In this document: positions 1 to 10,559 of the stretch, piece after piece
Layout: each line of letters opens with the position of its first letter
Position numbering within the stretch: position 1 is the stretch's first letter
Assembly (NCBI GenBank): GCA_008973525.1
Contig: WACJ01000126.1
Span: 992,001-1,056,000, forward strand
From: Stenopsyche tienmushanensis
Lineage: Eukaryota; Arthropoda; Insecta; Trichoptera; Stenopsychidae
Direction of reading: 5' to 3'
DNA length: 64,000 nucleotides
Translations under genes and position numbers: made by a program
Notes under the pieces: model-generated
The model's database searches: none
Told to the model about the DNA's origin: nothing
The model's input: the letters and a program-made list of their open reading frames with translations, nothing else

Positions 1-1845
1 TTAAAAAATGAAAAGTGTGACAAATTTGTTAACGACTCATCTTACTTTTGGCATTTACTAATATAATATGTATGGACAAAAATAAGGATTTGGGTGGCCT
101 GGATGAATGGATATGCGGCTGCGTATGACTAAGATGATGATAATAATTGTTTATAAATATAATAAAAATGTATATAATAATGGCTATGTAGCCGGACGGA
201 TGAGATGGAGGTGGACTGGCGTTGAATAGAAAGTTTCTCGTCTTAAATAACTTCTTTATTGATCACGAGAGATTTGGCTGCGGGAAGGACGTCCTCCAGC
301 AGCCAAGGCTATCCGACGATTCATCACGAATCGTTTTTCTTACTTGCAAATAAAGTTTAAAAATGAAAATTGATTCAATGTTAGTTCTTACTTGTTTTCA
401 AACTGATGGTGTCAAAATGGCTCGACATTATTCGCTTTTGTGCACTTTTTTCGATCGGCAATAAAAGGATTAAAGATATTTTAATCTTGCAGTAGACTGC
501 ACTAAGATGACAGTTTAATTTATCACGCTGTGCAGCGGGCATTCCGCTCGCTATAACCGTTATATCTTTATAACTGAGGCGCTTGTAGTGATAGAAGTCG
601 ACCAAATATGTCTATTGAATTTGAATAAAAAGCACTGATCTTTGTATGATTTGGTCACCAAATATAAGTAATATTTATCCTTTTCGGCATCTGCTCTCGA
701 GAAAAGACTTATCACGTTAATGGAGTAGATATATCGTCTGCTCCGTTGCGATTGATTGTGTTTTGATGACGTGCATAATTGTGAAATCGGTCACAATCTC
801 GCAGATATATTCGTTTTCAATAAATCAATGTAGCTGTTATTTTTTAATAAATGGAACATCTCTTAATCATGCAGCTGATGTGCACTGTGTCAAGTCGTCG
901 TTTCACTGCGATTCATCGACAGTCTTGCACAGACTGCGGCGAAAATATTCGAGGAGCATGTGGCGCTTTTGATATCACCACTATTTTCTGCAGTAAAAGC
1001 TTTAATTATAGAGCCTTAAACGATTCTGTACCGTTTCGCGTTTACGACTTGCAAAACGGTGTCTCAAGGCTCGAAACGTGATGTTACAGTTCCTGTTTGC
1101 ATCAACGGGATGAGCATTAAGAATTTATTTCTCGAACAGATCAACGATGCTGAATGCGATTTCCCCATCCCATTGTTTGTTTATCGATCATAGAAAATCT
1201 CAAAAATTATCTGCGAAATTACAAAAGGACTATTGTGCAAATTTCGTATTAATTGTTTAAAGAAATGTATTCATTTTGTTTGGATAAGATATAAATAATT
1301 ATGATATCTGATGATTTCAAAATATGCTTATTGTTGCATTTTCCAATATAAAGCCAAATCGCATTGGATTTAACATTTATATCGGTTCGGTTACGGTTTT
1401 CGTTCCAGTTCGACGTCCTGTAATATTCCACCCCGCATTGTAAAGGGGCGATCTTCTATTTCCATATCGATATCAGGCCACACTTTTAGAAAGGAAAATG
1501 CAATGCGGAGTATGTGCGTTCGGATAATGCTCTGTAGTGCGTTTTCTAATCACGAGGAAATGAAGAAAAAAACGCAGAATACATGTTCTCGTTCCGCCAT
1601 TGTACGCTGATGAAGTATGCTTTCTATTCGATTCTGCAGAGAGAGTATAGGCGAAAAAAGTCACTAAAAGATCAATGAAACAATTGTTACGAGGCGATCA
1701 TTCTAGAGATCGCGGCGCGTTTGATGACACGATGCAAAAATGCAAGTTCCATCATTGGATATCCACAATCAACGGGTTAAATACAACAAAAGGCAGTGTA
1801 TTCAACATTTCGCATCAACATTTATACATGAGAAAGCTCTGTTCG
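1..1845. other. Intergenic, no gene recognised
   Basis: AT-rich sequence with only short, shadow-like reading frames. I see no domain, no splice-consistent exon series and no clear transposon protein. The stretch near 230-330 is slightly richer in GC but has no supportable reading frame. The right edge runs into a mariner remnant. Confidence 0.5.
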
Positions 1846-2215
1846 AAGTGAGTAGCACGTTTGCTTACACTCGACCAACGCGTCCACAATTCAGAGCGCT
1901 GTTTGCAGCCATTTTAGCGCAATAAAAATGATTTTTTTCGTGCAGTATGTGATAATGGATGAAACATCAATCAAATCGACAGTCAGCAGCGAACAGCATC
2001 CAACGAAAACCGCTAAAAGCGATCAGAATATAATACCGCGTTATTGGTGCGTTTGACGAACAAAATTGCGAAGAAACGACCTCAAATTAAAAAGAAAAAT
2101 GTGCTATTACACCAATGACAACAATGCAACAATGAATCATCACAAATATGGAAGACTAGAAGACTTCAACCTCAATCCATCTCGTCGTATGCTCGATTTT
2201 AATGCCAATATGTAG
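1846..2215 (+). mobile_element. Mariner transposase remnant (decayed)
   Basis: This is a broken copy of the same mariner family found at 57605-58075. Both share the stretch that reads roughly 'acgcgtc.acaattc.gagcgctgttt' followed by 'ttttcgtgcagtatgtgataatgg'. The conceptual frame includes a DET-like catalytic segment (MDETSIKS near 1956) and a degraded serine/glutamine-rich stretch after it. Frameshifts and stops prevent any product. The copy ends near 2215, short of the D34D segment. It is a fossil and not an active element. Confidence 0.6.
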
Positions 2216-2503
2216 CCAGACTGGGAATCCCAGATTTCAATCGGTTTCCTAGTGTTATATACTACAAACTCCCAAACAAGCATCAAGTCAATATCCTTTC
2301 GTTTAATGAATGATATTATTATATACTTCTAGTTCTAATTATTATACCTTGAATGGCTTAATTAAATTAAGAATGAATCGCCCGGAGTTGAATCGATAAC
2401 AGAAAACCAAAAAAACCGTTATTTTCATTGGAACGAACCGATATAAATGTTTAGAACTGAATCGAAACGAAAACGAGTGTATCGAAGAATACCATTGATA
2501 TGC

Positions 2504-2600
2504 AGAGCCGTAACTAGGGTATGAAGCGCCCGTGGCAAGTATCTAACTTAACGCCCCCCAACCCCCCCGGAATCCAATTTATTTTTTAAAGTTAACTAAT
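2504..2600 (+). mobile_element. hAT-type element terminus
   Basis: The segment starts with CAGAGCCGTAACTAGGGTAT followed by GAAGCGCCCGTGGCAAG. It matches the reverse complement of the right end of the complete element at 46622-49593, so this is one end of a related hAT copy. A C-rich tract follows, as in the complete element, where it reads as a G-rich tract. I could not pair it confidently with a partner end: the nearest related terminus, at 4511, lies in the same orientation. Confidence 0.65.
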
Positions 2601-2644
2601 ACTAATATAAATGCAATATATTACATTATAATGTTTGATTTAAA

Positions 2645-2760
2645 ATAATATACAAAGATAGTCCCAAAAGTACCCGACCTAATGTATAGATGGCGGTTAC
2701 TGTTGTAAAAAAATACTATGATAGAAAGTGTCTAGACACTACGTTGCTTCCGTGATCGTA
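2645..2760 (+). mobile_element. Mariner terminal inverted repeat, left end
   Basis: From about 2651 the sequence reads TACAAAGATAGTCCCAAAAG followed by TACCCGACCT, preceded by TA. The reverse complement lies at about 62930-62993. This is the usual form of a mariner end (TACNAGG..TNCCNAAAAGTA) next to a TA target. Only the terminal ~100 bases are recognisable. The R1-like LINE fragment that follows suggests the element was interrupted. Confidence 0.6.
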
Positions 2761-2761
2761 C

Positions 2762-2905
2762 AGATCATAGAAAATGCCGCAAAAAGCCCTAAAAGAGGAC
2801 CATAAGGTTTGTATGCTCAATCGGTCCGCTTTTCGGACCGCTGATTTAACGAACGAGCGGCTCGCGATTGGATGCCGTACTTGAATATGACGATAATGAA
2901 GAAAA
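2762..2905 (-). mobile_element. R1-like LINE 3'-end fragment
   Basis: On the minus strand this resembles the C-terminal tail of the LINE family best seen at 45110-45490. It contains the 'gcggtccgaaaagcggaccg' signature and the 'ccctaaaagaggaccataag' tail. It is also an inverted copy of 4560-4690. There is no intact frame. It is a 5'-truncated, decayed insertion. Confidence 0.6.
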
Positions 2906-3059
2906 GAGGGATTAGATAACTTAGCATATACATATTATAAAAATTACCAGAGTCAATCAGTGTTGGTCCGTGTAAAGTAGAATGGTCGAGTAAAATAAAA
3001 ACCATGCGCAAGCATATTTCAAACTTTAACAAATGCATTATTTTGTTACTATAACTGAA

Positions 3060-3146
3060 GACACACGTGTGTATTGTTTATGTGAATGTAAAAATGAACG
3101 AATATTGTGTGCTATCAACAGTGTTAAGGTTCATTTATTATATACA
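3060..3146 (+). repeat. Dispersed repeat, inverted partner at 8900
   Basis: The stretch with 'tgtgtattgtttatg', a 'gaatattgtg' core and 'caacagtgttaaggttcatt' is repeated on the opposite strand at about 8900-8985. A looser relative lies near 44430-44630. It is probably a transposon end, but no family is assigned. Confidence 0.55.
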
Positions 3147-4370
3147 AGCTTTATTGATACTGCGCAGTCCTGAGACAAAAATGTTGGTAGACATGCGATT
3201 ATAGCATCTATGTTTAACAATAAACACACGAATAGTTGTTGAATTCACTATCAAACGTTTGAATATAACAAATCCTTAATGTGGTCATTAAAGCACACGA
3301 ACTTGAAATTGAAAAGTATTCTGGTATTATGTTTAGTCATCCGCTTCACATTCGGATATGTCATCGTCATCGGCTTCTTGCTCTTGTGATTTCTCTGTGT
3401 GCTCATCTGCAATTTATTGAAATATTGGGTCATCATTTTTGTCATCTTATTTTCAAAAGTGACGTTTCAAAAATATGCATCTACGAATCCGAATTGTTGC
3501 AACCGTTGGCGATGTTGCTCAATTAGTTTTAAACAGTTTTTCTCTCCAAAAAGATCTCTTGCTTTCGAAGATATTCTTGATAGATGGGTGTTTTGGCTTA
3601 TTTGTACCTGTTCGACTCAATATAACAAATGTACTGATTTTCCCTTATCTTTGAGTAGTTTTTGGCTTTCAGTATCATATTTCACATTTATTATCATATT
3701 GTTGATATTTATAAAAACACAACAAGATAAGTAGTATAAGGCTATCGAAAAGAAATACATTATTGTTTGTACTCCAAAATTGTCAATGGCCATATCTGAC
3801 ATTGCATGCTACTTTTTTTCGATAAGGGTTTGAATGCCAGCAAGGCATTTAAAGTCATTATCGTCTCGAAGTCTCCGGGGAAGACTGACATTAAACAGAT
3901 GTCCGGCTTTTGAAATTTAAAATCGAGTTATAGAGCTTTGAAAGATGGCAACAAGTGAGAACATTGAGGAGTGTTTTAGAAGCAAAGAGCAGCAAATAGG
4001 TAGAGATATTTTCATTGTCATTATAAATAATCAATTGGTGTTTGGACCAAATGGTAATTTTTCATTCGTCAACGTTATTGATATAATTAGGTTGTAACAT
4101 ATCAAGTTGCCGAATTTCAATTAGTCACAAGTTGATCGCGATTGAGGTTGGTTTTGTGAAATATTTTACAAACGAAGCTTTTCGAAAGTGACTAAGGTAA
4201 TGTAAACGTAAATTATCTATAAATAACGAGCTATTGTTGATGTTTTTAATGTTGGTATGCCCTTTAATAGAATGATTCCACAAGTTTTTCAACAGAGACA
4301 CTTGAAGATTTTTACGGCATTTATAAAACAACATCTATCAAACTTATTGTGAATTGTTCAGTAGTGTATG
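3147..4370. other. Unassigned AT-rich stretch with acidic-tail coding remnant
   Basis: On the minus strand around 3330-3560 there is a decayed frame with a lysine- and glutamine-rich helical segment followed by an acidic run (QEQEADDDDISECEADD). This resembles the C-terminal tail of a transposase or a regulatory protein, but I cannot name a family. Stops and shifts break it. The rest has no recognisable feature. Confidence 0.35.
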
Positions 4371-4375
4371 GCAAA

Positions 4376-4510
4376 TCATCATGAAAAGTTATAGTGTAGA
4401 ACAACGTGTGCAAGTTATCAAATTTTATTTTCAAAATCAGTGCTCCACTCGAGAAACGTTTTGCCAAAAGAATCATCTTTAGTGACGAGGTCCATTTTTG
4501 GATTTGGGAC
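4376..4510 (+). mobile_element. Mariner/IS630-type transposase remnant, internally deleted
   Basis: Translation gives a start resembling SVEQRVQVIKFYFQNQCS, the N-terminal helix-turn-helix of an insect IS630/mariner-like transposase. It is followed at once by KRIIFSDEVHFWIWD, the first catalytic Asp segment that normally lies far downstream. The two are joined by an internal deletion. The remnant is cut at 4511 by a hAT terminus. Confidence 0.6.
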
Positions 4511-4570
4511 GCAGGGTCGTAACAAGGGCGTGGCAAAACAGGCGCTCGCCACGGGCGTAACTCTTCTCTT
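4511..4570 (+). mobile_element. hAT-type element left terminus
   Basis: It begins CAGGGTCGTAACAAGGGCGT and continues GGCAAAACAGGCGCTCGCCACGG. This closely matches the left end of the complete element at 46622. Its partner end was not found, and an R1-like LINE fragment follows directly. Confidence 0.65.
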
Positions 4571-4690
4571 CGTTATCGTTATATTCAGGTATGTCATCCT
4601 ATCGCGAGCCGCTAATTCAGCGATCCGAAAAGCGGACCGACTGAGCATACAAACCTTATGGCCACTCCGTCCTCTTTTAGGGCTTTAAAA
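4571..4690 (+). mobile_element. R1-like LINE 3'-end fragment
   Basis: This is an inverted relative of 2762-2905 and a fragment of the family at 45110-45490. It keeps the 'cgatccgaaaagcggaccg' signature and the 'cctcttttagggctt' tail. It has no intact frame. Confidence 0.6.
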
Positions 4691-5224
4691 ATTATCGAAA
4701 ATTAGACCGCCCCGAATACGTGCCACCAAGCTAAGCCGCGGCGGACATTTAAACTAAATTATACACCATATTTAATGCCATAAAATATTCTTTCAAATAA
4801 ATAAAAAAATGCTTAGATATCTCATATAAAACATTTGAAGATTGAGCGACCTTATTAAAAGACCCTATAAATGTTCAAAAACTAAAACGCTTGGAGTTGT
4901 ATTCTCAATTGATTGTTCGAAATGGATTGTGATGAAAAGTATTTTTTTTTTATGGCAACAGAAAAAGTTCCAGACAATGGTTAAATGCAAATGAAGCTCC
5001 CAGGACAAGCACCCAAGCCGTCGTCACACACAAAGAAAACTTATGGTTACTGTGTAGTAGACAAATAAGCTCATTATTCTTCTTTGAAACCAGACAAAGT
5101 TGTTGTGACTTTGTCGTGAAATTGGGAATATTAATGTAATGTAAAAAAATACAGTAGTCGATGCTAATCAATAGATATGGATCGATGCAATACAATGACC
5201 ATACATATCTCCAATTACATTTTA

Positions 5225-5420
5225 CAAGTTTAATTATGAAATTTTATCACATCGCACTTATGCACCAAATCTTACACCGGCAGACTTTTATCTTTTATAT
5301 CGCTCGGAATATTGTTTAAGAAATATAAAAATCTGAATCCAAACAGGAGTGATTCGAGACTTTATGAGCCCTAAGAATGCCTAAGAAAGAGTATATTTTG
5401 ATTAAACATAATTTGTTTTT
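5225..5420 (+). mobile_element. Mariner transposase C-terminal remnant
   Basis: The conceptual frame reads SHRTYAPNLTPADFYLLY, matching the last catalytic block of mariner transposases (YSPDLAPSDYHLF). The key Asp of PDLAPSD has become Asn in the first position. Downstream sequence has stops. It is a fossil fragment. Confidence 0.6.
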
Positions 5421-5499
5421 TTCATAAATGTAGATTTCTAAAAATTCGGCAATTTCATATGTTATGCCCTAATATATCGACTCGACTCGATCGAGACGA

Positions 5500-5690
5500 G
5501 CGATTTAGGGTCTCATTGGTTAGGTTTGGGCTTTCAACAACTTTGCAGATCATGTTCTGTGGACATGCTCAGACATAGCGTCTAATCGCGAGGCGCTCTT
5601 TCGATGTGTCAGTGGTCCGAAATTCGGACCGGTTGGAAACGAAATACTTGTAGCCACTCCCTCTAATTTTACCTTGATAATTACCCTGAT
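5500..5690 (+). mobile_element. R1-like LINE 3'-end fragment
   Basis: The nucleotide sequence aligns with 45275-45475: 'ttggttaggtttggg', 'catgttctgtggacat', 'gcgaggcg', 'gtcagtggtccgaaattcgga' and 'ttgtagccactc'. These blocks encode the cysteine-containing tail after the reverse transcriptase in the better copy. Here it is shortened and frameshifted. Confidence 0.7.
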
Positions 5691-5732
5691 TTTTTGTTTA
5701 TAATTTTGTTCAAGATGTGATCAATAAAATCA

Positions 5733-6348
5733 CTAACGCATAATGTTTTGAAATTCAAATTTGATCGATTTATGAACGAGACAAACGTGCTCGCCCGTAG
5801 TCGATCGATTTGTCAAGCATGGACATTGTGAATTAAATTTATCTTCAATGTCTTTTATCTCAGCATCTTGCATGATTTCAAAGGGATTCGGCCAGAATAC
5901 AGAATCAAGTCGAGGCCAAAGGGCAGTCGTAAGTTTTGTCTTCCCATGCTGCATTCTTAAACTATTGTGAACAGCATTGCGGTCACGATATTCTGTGCAC
6001 GAAACAGAATGATCCATATTGATGATCAAACGAACAGCCAAATCATCTGATACCTCCACACGTGAACATTTTTATTGGCGAGTTCCGTATTTGATTTTGA
6101 ATTTAAATTCTTTCCGATCCTATGTATCACCCGTTTGCTATGCAAAAAAATGACAAACATAATAGACAAATTTGGTAAATGCATATAAACCACACAATAA
6201 AATGCATGCAGATATAACGCATCATGCACAAGACTGATTTTACTTTGACGTCTATATATCGCCACGCCGCACTTTTGGCAGAAATTTCTCGCAAACATAT
6301 AACACTGCTTTGTACTAAAACATTTTTTTGCATTTTAATACAGAGCAT
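5733..6348 (-). other. Unrecognised minus-strand reading frames
   Basis: Overlapping open frames of 108, 90 and 73 codons lie on the minus strand. The longest (5733-6059) ends in a Cys-containing stretch (NSQCPCLTNRSTTGEHVC). I recognise no family, and the frames are not connected by obvious splice sites. This may be a decayed gene or transposon. I do not claim a product. Confidence 0.25.
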
Positions 6349-6519
6349 GATTTATTTTCTTTCCGATAATGAATACATTTATTGAAATTGAATGATATAT
6401 AAGGGAAAAGTATAAATGATATGAACACACATACAAACATTGATTTTTATATATAAGATCTACTGTGAGTTAATTTTACTATACCTATATTATTTGAAAA
6501 AATGCAAACAATAAATTGG

Positions 6520-6700
6520 CAAAGTTTTATCGCAATCGAATGAACGGTATGGCAGCGCATTAAATACTGACAAACAAACATTGAATTTTATATATTAAAC
6601 TATACTTATGTTACTTGCGGAATCCTTAGCAATAAGTGAACGAAGTTTTATTGCAATCTGATGAACGGTATGGTAGCGCATTTCGAACGAACAAAACCCA
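6520..6700 (+). repeat. Two copies of a dispersed tail repeat
   Basis: Two adjacent degenerate copies share 'ttttatcgcaatc.gatgaacggtatgg.agcgcatt', followed by an 'acaaacaaac' run and an AT-rich tail. The same unit occurs at about 38010-38095 and 59155-59240. The layout is typical of the 3' tail of an insect LINE or a related SINE. Confidence 0.6.
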
Positions 6701-6924
6701 ATTCATTTCCCCAATTCCCATCATTCGGCAATCTGGCGCTTCGTAGGCTCGCTCAAGCAATTCATGACTTTCGACGCTTTTTTTGTTGAGTTTTGTGTAC
6801 TAAATCAGCTATCCTGATTCTACTGATGCTCGCAGCAGACCGAATTTTGGTAGGCTGTAAAGCCAAGGGTCCCTTCCATCTCAACCAAGCGTTTCAAACA
6901 AGCTGCAATCAGTAGGTGTGTGGC

Positions 6925-6965
6925 AAAAAAATATATTTCATGACTTTTGGGACGCAGCCTGTATA
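6925..6965 (+). mobile_element. Mariner/Tc1-type terminal repeat fragment
   Basis: The sequence reads TTTCATGACTTTTGGGACGC followed by AGCCTGTATA. This has the usual form of the right terminal repeat of insect mariner-like elements (ACTTTTGGGAC..CCTGTATA). No adjoining transposase is recognisable. Confidence 0.5.
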
Positions 6966-7201
6966 TGGATTTTTATACGTTGATGAAAGTAAAGATGATT
7001 CCGCCCTTGTATAGGGTCATGCAAATGTGACACCTAGATGTTGACAACGAAGATTGTCATGTATATGTATATCTGTCCAATTGCCAATTGTAGTCCACAG
7101 GTTTTTTTTTTTAGTAAAGACGCAAATCGACAATGAATAACAGTAGATGAATAGAGGTAGGTCTTAAAGACGCACTGAGATGATCGTGATATCTCATTCG
7201 G

Positions 7202-7750
7202 ATGGAACTTAATCATATAGATACCGGTGGAATTATGAAATCTAACCGTCTTGCAATAAAATCTAGTAATTTTGCGATAGAATCAGCTTTTGGAGCACGT
7301 TCTCAGTCAAGTCCAGCATTTGAAGTGAGCGCTTTTAGGGTCAACCGCGACTATTTCCGCGGTTGTTCGATCGAATTAATAAACGACGACGGTAGTTCTC
7401 CATGGACAAATATTTCCTGGATGGAAGATAAGTCTCCAAATACAAGATAATCGCTATTTGTCGACATTCTTCCAGTGGAAAGGTTCTTTTGATCTCTGTG
7501 CACGATCGACATGTTTGCACGGTATGTCAAGTTCACCGTTTACATGGAGACGTCTTCGGCTTCGCTGGTGTCGAAACCCTCAACATATGAAGAACGTCCA
7601 ATTCTTCATGTATTCGAATATCCGATATGGCTACCAATTACTGCCCGACTAAATGACTCGGAAGAATTTAATTGCAAAAATGATTTTCTATCGAATCAAT
7701 TCATCAGTATAGAACCTGAGGAGAAAGGAAATGACGATGAAGATATTTGA
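7202..7750 (+). pseudogene. Decayed coding sequence of unknown family
   Basis: A single frame runs about 180 codons with only two early stops, near 7448 and 7490. Read through, it gives a protein-like composition with an acidic C-terminus (EEKGNDDEDI) and blocks such as SPWTNISWMEDKSP and HVFEYPIWLPI. I recognise no domain. It could be an exon remnant of a host gene or of a transposon. The two in-frame stops argue against function. Confidence 0.3.
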
Positions 7751-8345
7751 CGTTTCGCAAATTTGCAGACTCACCGTGTCTTTCAGACTGTCGCGACATA
7801 TTAATGAGCGTCTAAAAATACTCAAAATGGCACCAAATAAGAAGCACAATGTCGTTCGCCATTTTGTCTCCGAATCCTGTACACTGTGAAGTCGAAAAAA
7901 AATTAAAATAATATTTATATAGTGTCATCCGGCATATGCATGAGTCTAGCGTCGATGTTGACTCTCAAAATTTGCACTCAGAGCCGAAGACCTCCTCGCT
8001 AAAAAAAATGTTCAGAACTACTACAGCCAAAATCATACAATACTCTTCCCTGAAAAAGAAGTAGCGATCATAAGTTAGTAATAAATAAACAAATAAAACT
8101 GACGTCGACTTTACCGTGATCGGGTTACTAATGTTCAAGCCATCTCACTAGTAACAAATGCAGGGAACACAAACCATCGGTTGCAGTTTCATTCAAATAA
8201 TATCAACAAAAAAAAGCATATTTTAATACATTCGACTTTCGTATATTATTGCTATTTGACAATAATTTTCCACAAATATTTTGAACATAAATAAAATAAG
8301 ACTTAAATCTCACTATAATATAGTCTCAAATTTAGTTTAAAAAAC
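7751..8345. other. Intergenic, nothing recognised
   Basis: AT-rich sequence with no supported reading frame or repeat. A short diffuse GC-richer patch lies near 7940-8010. Confidence 0.4.
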
Positions 8346-8790
8346 GATATATTGTTGTAACGATTACTACCTACGGCAGAAAAAAAAGATCTATTGAAAA
8401 ATTAAAAAAAAACATGAAATCCAAAACAGTATATCTTCAAGAAGATTTCCCACCTCAAATTTTGGACTAAAGGAAAAATACTAATAGAACAACTGAAAAA
8501 AGAGAAATAATCAGGGAAAGGTGCATTGCTAAGCTACGATAAAATATAAAAATATTTAAAAAAAAAAATGAAACGGATGACAGAGTAAAAAAGAACAGCA
8601 GAAATTAAAAAAAAAATTGAGAGAACACATCCTAGCCAAAAAGAAAATTCAGATCAAACAACACAGAAACCACGATCGGCACAGAAAAAAACCAAGACGC
8701 AAGGAATATAGGTAACCACCCTACAAGTTTTGGTGAAATTTGGAGGAGCAATAAAAACGGCCCTTACAACTAACGAATACTAATATATTT
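8346..8790 (+). mobile_element. LINE remnant (endonuclease C-terminus and linker)
   Basis: The sequence is strongly A-rich on the plus strand. The conceptual translation includes VYLQEDFPPQI near the start and RCIAKLRYDK further on. These resemble the linker after the endonuclease of insect LINEs (LSEDYP..I...R..L......A.L.YDK). A lysine/threonine/proline-rich tract with GEIWRSNKNGPYN-like sequence follows. Many stops and shifts make it a fossil. The family is uncertain. Confidence 0.4.
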
Positions 8791-8897
8791 AATAAGATAT
8801 ATCTACTAATTACTAACATAGGAAATAAGAACAAGTTATAATCACTTCAGTAAATTATGATGATATGTGTTCTTTATCATCTAATTTCTCCTTTTCC

Positions 8898-8990
8898 GAA
8901 TCAATAAATGAACCTTAACACTGTTGATGGCGCACAATATTCAGTTCATTTCTTCGCGTAAGCATAAACAATACACATGTGTAACATCAT
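8898..8990 (-). repeat. Inverted copy of the repeat at 3060
   Basis: Read on the minus strand, this matches 3060-3146 over its whole length with scattered changes. It lies just before the pogo-like remnant, so it could be part of the same transposon. Confidence 0.55.
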
Positions 8991-9059
8991 TTGCATTTGT
9001 TGAAGCTTGAGATCGATACATTTGGGCCTATCGATACAATCGACACAATAGCGTTTTAA

Positions 9060-9515
9060 ATGGAATCATTTTTGTTAACGTGCTCTAATCCGACACCCCC
9101 TGTAATCCGACATTCCGATACAAGTATAGTACATACGGTACGGTGGTTGAATCGCCATGAATCTTTTTGTAAGTTGACAGGTGAATATGGCGTAGGACGA
9201 TCCAAAATTTATGATATGAAAAAGAGCTACGAGAGTATTCAAAGGTTCGTCTCTATCATTGATTGTGGGCCAGACAAGAGGTAAACATTCAAGAAAGCTA
9301 AACATCCAGAGGTGGAGGACGCTCTGTATATGTGGTTTCTTCGGGAAAGAAATAAGCATACGCCTATTTCTATATTGGCTATAAAAGCAAAGTTGTTTCA
9401 CAAGGAGATAACAAAAAATAAGAGTTTGAAGAACTGGTATGGCCATTGTGTTTATATATTGATATTTTACCTTTCGAAAAAATCCAGACTACAAAGGGCG
9501 AGGGCACTACTCTGA
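9060..9515 (+). mobile_element. Pogo/Tigger-type transposase N-terminal remnant
   Basis: One frame with a single stop at 9282 encodes a helix-turn-helix of the CENP-B/pogo type: KLTGEYGVGRSKIYDMKK, then after the stop TFKKAKHPEVEDALYMWF and LAIKAKLFHKEI. These are typical first and second DNA-binding repeats of Tigger/jerky-like transposases. The DDE catalytic part is missing. Short 'aatccgacacc' stretches near 9088 and 9530 flank the coding part. It is a non-functional fragment. Confidence 0.6.
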
Positions 9516-10450
9516 AGTCAAGTTGAACAATCCGACACCACCTTGCAAAACGTCGATTGGATTACTACTATAATGATATAACGATTACTAATGAAAGCAT
9601 TAAGAACTAAACGACTTAAGATTTAAGTATCTGGGATTAATACGTAAACACTATTCGAGACAATTTTGACGAAAAAAGTTCTAATAACCGTTTGCGTTCA
9701 ATTTTTGTTTTACAGCTAATCATAAAAGTTTGTGTATAAAATGTACGGATGCTTGATTGATTATATTATATGTGCTGAAATCCTGCAAATCTGCAGTGTC
9801 ATGCTATGCTCGATCGTCTATGTTTGAAATAATAGATTTATAACGTCATGCAATCAGAGCCCTCCACGATAGAAAGTGTATCATAGCATATTGTTCTATT
9901 GCAGAATGCATTAAATCTACAATTTAAAAAATGTTGAATTTACAAGCAATCTACCGAAGATCTCGAGTTGCTTGCTCAACAATAAGTTATTCGATAAACA
10001 TACAGCATCGAACGAGGCCTTTACAAGACCAGAAGAGCTTCAAATGCAACGAGAAGCGAAATCGGGAGGGCAAATCACTTAAAATGGGACTAAAATAGAT
10101 CCATACGATTGAAATTCTCCCCTGCTAACCGCGGCTGCGTCTCTATGCAACCCCAGAAGATCCACAGCGGAGCGCCGGTTCTCAGCTTCGACGAAGGATT
10201 TGGAACTGGAATAAATGAGCAGAAAATATTTAAAATCCGTCTGAGAAGTTTGGAAGCTTAATTTTTAAACGCCGCAAACGTATACTTTGCATATAAATGG
10301 ATATTGGCAATCTTTCCATTCTCTTCTCTGTCTCTTCCCAAAAATATTTTTCGCCAGGATTGAGTGCCGAGATTGGTGAATCGGAAACAGAGACGGAGAG
10401 AGTGTCTTGCATTTCATCATACACTCGTTTGACATTTGATATATATGTGT
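9516..10450. other. Intergenic stretch upstream of the fascin CpG island
   Basis: AT-rich until about 10000, then gradually richer in GC. No gene is recognised. The 64-codon minus-strand frame at 10230-10424 has no recognisable domain. Confidence 0.4.
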
Positions 10451-10559
10451 AAATGTATTTTTTGTCTCATTTTATTCCAAAAATACTAGTCCCTTTTCGA
10501 ATAGAAAATCAATTCAATAAGAATTTGTATTGGAATTGTTTCGCATTCTACGCTGTAAA

